From the NCBI RefSeq assembly GCF_000423465.1, contig NZ_KE384025.1:25367-60076 (forward strand): a DNA stretch of 34,710 nucleotides, in the 5' to 3' direction. Made by a program: the position numbers and the translations under genes. The notes beneath the pieces are model-generated. The model saw only the letters and a list, made by a program, of their open reading frames with translations, was not told where the DNA came from and did no database searches. Positions 32,718-34,710 of this stretch are shown in pieces. The DNA comes from Propionicicella superfundia DSM 22317. Lineage in GTDB: Bacteria; Actinomycetota; Actinomycetes; Propionibacteriales; Propionibacteriaceae. Position 1 is the stretch's first letter; the number at the start of each line of letters is the position of its first letter.

Positions 32718-34238
32718 TCAGAAGATCTTCCCGTCCAGTGCCTCGTAGGCCTCGTCGAATCGGCGATGGGCCGCCTGATAGACGTCGAATCGGGTCGGGT
32801 CGGGAGTGAAGGTGCGCGTGAGCTGCACCGCCTGCGCCGCCGCGTCGTGCGGACTGGCGTACGCGCCGACCGCCAGTCCCGCGTACATCGCGGCGCCCAG
32901 GCACCCGGTCTCGGAGGACTTCAGCACGGAGATGGGACGCTGGGTGATGTCGGCCATCATCTGGCACCACAGGGGACTGTTGGCCGCGCCGCCGGTGAGC
33001 CGGATGCCGTCCAACTGGATGCCCGCGGCCAGTTCCGCCCGCACGATGTCGTACATCTCGAAGCTGACGCCCTCCATCACCGCCCGCGCCATGGCCGGCT
33101 TGGTCGTGCCGAGCCGCATGCCGAGGAACATCCCCCGGGCCCTGTCGTTGATCTTCGCCCCCGACGCGCCCTGCAGATAGGGAAGGAAGGTCACGCCGTC
33201 GGCTCCGGGGGCGACGGACGCGATCTGATCGTTGATCACGTCGTAGGAGTTTCGCCCGCTCACGGCCGCCGCTGCCTGCTCACTGTCGCCGAAGACGTCG
33301 TGATACCAGCGGTAGGCCGAGGCGCAGGTGTTCGAGAACGCCTCGATCGTGTAGTTGCCCATTCCGAAGTTCGGCTTCACGACCAGGGTCATGTCGGGGT
33401 CGCGGATCGATTCGTCGGACACGATGAAACACGAGCCGAACGTCCCCATGACCATCACCGCGGCGCCGGATTCGACGGCCCCCGACCCGAACGTGTTGCA
33501 GTTCTGGTCGAAGGTGCTCATGCCCACGGGCGTGCCGGCGACCAGGCCCATCCGTTCGGCCACGTCGCTGCCGAGGCGGGTCATCACGCGTCCGGGCTCG
33601 CTGAGGATCTCGGGCCGCAGGTCCAGCGGCATCCCGAGAAGGTCGTGCAGCCTGTCCGACCAGACGCCCTCGTCGATGTCCATCATCCCGGTACGACTGG
33701 CCGTCGCCGAGTCGGTGAAGTAGCCGTCCGCGCCGAGAAGGCGCAGGAAGTAGTCCTGCTGGTCGAGGAGCTTCACCGTCCTGGCCCAGTTCTCGGGCTC
33801 GTTCTGCTTCAGCCACAGGTACTTCGTGACGCTGAAGAGCAGCCCGAGCGGGTCGCCGGTGATGCGGTAGAACTCCGACCTCGGGATCCGGTCGAGGATC
33901 CACGCGATCGCCTCGCGCCCGCCGCGAATGTCCTGCCAGCTCACGAACGGCCGGATGAGCTCGTCGTGCTTGTCCATCATCGCTATGACGGACCCTTGCG
34001 TGGACATGCTCAGGCCTGCGACGTCCTGCGGGCGGATGCCGGATTTCTCGACCGCGGCCCGGCAGGTGTCGAACACCGCCGGCACCATGTCGTCCGGGCT
34101 CTGCTCGACGTAGCCCGGATGCGGGTAGTAGGACGGGTAGGCACGGTAGTCCCGCGCCAGCATGTTCCCCTGGGTATCGAACACGCATGCCTTGCAGCCG
34201 GTCGTCCCAGCGTCGATTCCGATCAGATACTGCGTCAT
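32718..34238 (-). CDS. FGGY-family carbohydrate kinase
   Basis: A 506-residue sugar or polyol kinase using ATP. Seen: the phosphate-binding GIDAGTTGCKACVFD at the N-terminus, SMSTQGSV, WQDIRGG, MSTFDQNCNTFGSGA, and the C-terminal FGGY signature region RLTGGAANSPLWCQMMADI with GCLGAAMYAG. The length is standard. The subgroup (xylulose, rhamnulose, erythritol, other) cannot be fixed by eye. ATG at 34238 follows GAGGA. It sits 33 bases after the DeoC-like gene and 42 before the dehydrogenase, so phosphorylation feeding the aldolase or dehydrogenase is inferred. Confidence 0.92.
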   Translation of the reverse strand: MTQYLIGIDAGTTGCKACVFDTQGNMLARDYRAYPSYYPHPGYVEQSPDDMVPAVFDTCRAAVEKSGIRPQDVAGLSMSTQGSVIAMMDKHDELIRPFVSWQDIRGGREAIAWILDRIPRSEFYRITGDPLGLLFSVTKYLWLKQNEPENWARTVKLLDQQDYFLRLLGADGYFTDSATASRTGMMDIDEGVWSDRLHDLLGMPLDLRPEILSEPGRVMTRLGSDVAERMGLVAGTPVGMSTFDQNCNTFGSGAVESGAAVMVMGTFGSCFIVSDESIRDPDMTLVVKPNFGMGNYTIEAFSNTCASAYRWYHDVFGDSEQAAAAVSGRNSYDVINDQIASVAPGADGVTFLPYLQGASGAKINDRARGMFLGMRLGTTKPAMARAVMEGVSFEMYDIVRAELAAGIQLDGIRLTGGAANSPLWCQMMADITQRPISVLKSSETGCLGAAMYAGLAVGAYASPHDAAAQAVQLTRTFTPDPTRFDVYQAAHRRFDEAYEALDGKIF

Positions 34239-34271
34239 TGTCAGTCCTCGTCGTCTGCGGGTGGCGTGGTG

Positions 34272-34710
34272 TCAGCCGGTGTAGGCGGGAACGACGCCGA
34301 TCCGGCGGAACGTATCGAGCTGATCGATCACCGCCGGCGCCGCACGCGTCCCGATCAACTCAGCCCCCGCCATCAAGAACACATACGCATTCTGCGCATG
34401 CGGCGCCTTGATCCCCGACACCTTCACCCGCGTACCCGACCCCGCCAACGTGTCCACCATCACCAACACCTGCTCCAACGTCGGCGCCTCGAACTGACCC
34501 GTCGCCGACTTCGCCCAATCGATCCCCGCCTCCGCGATCAACCGACACGCCGTCGCAACCTCCTCCACCGACAAGAACGCCGTATCGATGATCATCTTCG
34601 TCATCACACCCTGCGCCGCATCCACATACTCCCGGAACTCCGCCAGGATCTTGTCGTACTTCCGATCCTTCAGATCATGCAGATTCATCGTGTTGTCCAA
34701 CACCGTCGCC
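34272..34710 (-). CDS. DeoC-like aldolase, 5' end outside the window
   Basis: Only the C-terminal ~145 residues are present; the frame stays open to the window edge. It resembles deoxyribose-phosphate aldolase (DERA/DeoC): MTKMIIDTAFLSVEEVATAC, then WAKSATGQF where DeoC has VKTSTGF with the Schiff-base lysine, then VKVSGIKAP and AGAELIGTR near the phosphate site. It would split a phosphorylated sugar by retro-aldol cleavage. Codon use is odd: almost every codon up to about 34324 ends in G (GCG, ACG, GTG, TTG, TCG, GGG), while the last ~16 codons switch to C-ending ones like the neighbours. It heads, or is upstream within, the kinase-dehydrogenase operon. Confidence 0.8.
   Translation of the reverse strand, partial: ATVLDNTMNLHDLKDRKYDKILAEFREYVDAAQGVMTKMIIDTAFLSVEEVATACRLIAEAGIDWAKSATGQFEAPTLEQVLVMVDTLAGSGTRVKVSGIKAPHAQNAYVFLMAGAELIGTRAAPAVIDQLDTFRRIGVVPAYTG

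Noticed and set aside
1-34710. tRNA and rRNA genes, insertion sequences, prophage genes
   Set aside because: No T-arm-like GGTTCGAATCC motif, rRNA signature, transposase or phage protein was found on either strand.

Overview
The window is chromosomal DNA from a high-GC actinobacterium, most likely Microbacteriaceae and probably Microbacterium or a close relative. The signs are very high GC with C/G-ending codons, a WhiB regulator, a DUF2510 membrane protein, an LAXTG-type surface protein, GtrA/GT-C envelope glycosylation genes, TANNNT-type -10 boxes placed directly before start codons (leaderless genes), and dispersed TTCGACAGGCTCA-type repeats. The genus is an inference. No rRNA, tRNA, prophage, insertion sequence or CRISPR array was recognised.

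Layout. 1-172: short dispersed repeats. 173-3009: an NCS2 nucleobase permease and a wall-anchored surface protein. 3249-8320: a DUF6891-like protein, a PrmC-related methyltransferase, a divergent DUF2252 protein, a beta-carbonic anhydrase and a DUF4921 (GalT/HIT-like) protein. 8666-9238: a WhiB regulator with an extra HTH. 9246-13369: a minus-strand envelope glycosylation operon (short leader ORF, GT-C-like membrane protein, GtrA flippase, GtrB-type glycosyltransferase). 13490-18112: housekeeping genes (serS with a HAD phosphatase, a PAP2-diacylglycerol kinase fusion, prephenate dehydratase). 18198-19650: an unusually repeat-rich stretch around a DUF2510 gene. 19655-22213: an MptB-like mannosyltransferase and a TetR regulator. 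22306-23086: a cobalamin riboswitch with no recognisable target gene, followed by about 0.6 kb without a clear gene. 23100-24304: a hypothetical protein and a YjdJ/YjdI-like pair. 24436-25182: a DeoR-family regulator.

The right third is the most accessory-looking part. A tightly overlapped minus-strand operon (30816 to 25256) encodes amidase, MetN, MetI, MetQ, amidase: a complete MetNIQ-type importer bracketed by two amidase-signature hydrolases. This suggests uptake and hydrolysis of an amide, or production of amino acid from it. Next to it a second minus-strand operon (window edge to 31326) encodes a DeoC-like aldolase (5' end outside the window), an FGGY sugar kinase and a glycerol-1-phosphate-dehydrogenase-like (AraM/EgsA family) oxidoreductase. 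This looks like a carbohydrate or polyol catabolic route whose substrate I cannot name. The aldolase body has strikingly different codon use from its neighbours, switching abruptly near 34320.

The strongest candidates for something new are the orphan B12 riboswitch, the amidase-MetNIQ-amidase operon, the aldolase/kinase/dehydrogenase operon with its codon-use break, and the compound repeat at 19319-19640. All functions are inferred from sequence motifs read by eye; no database search was run.
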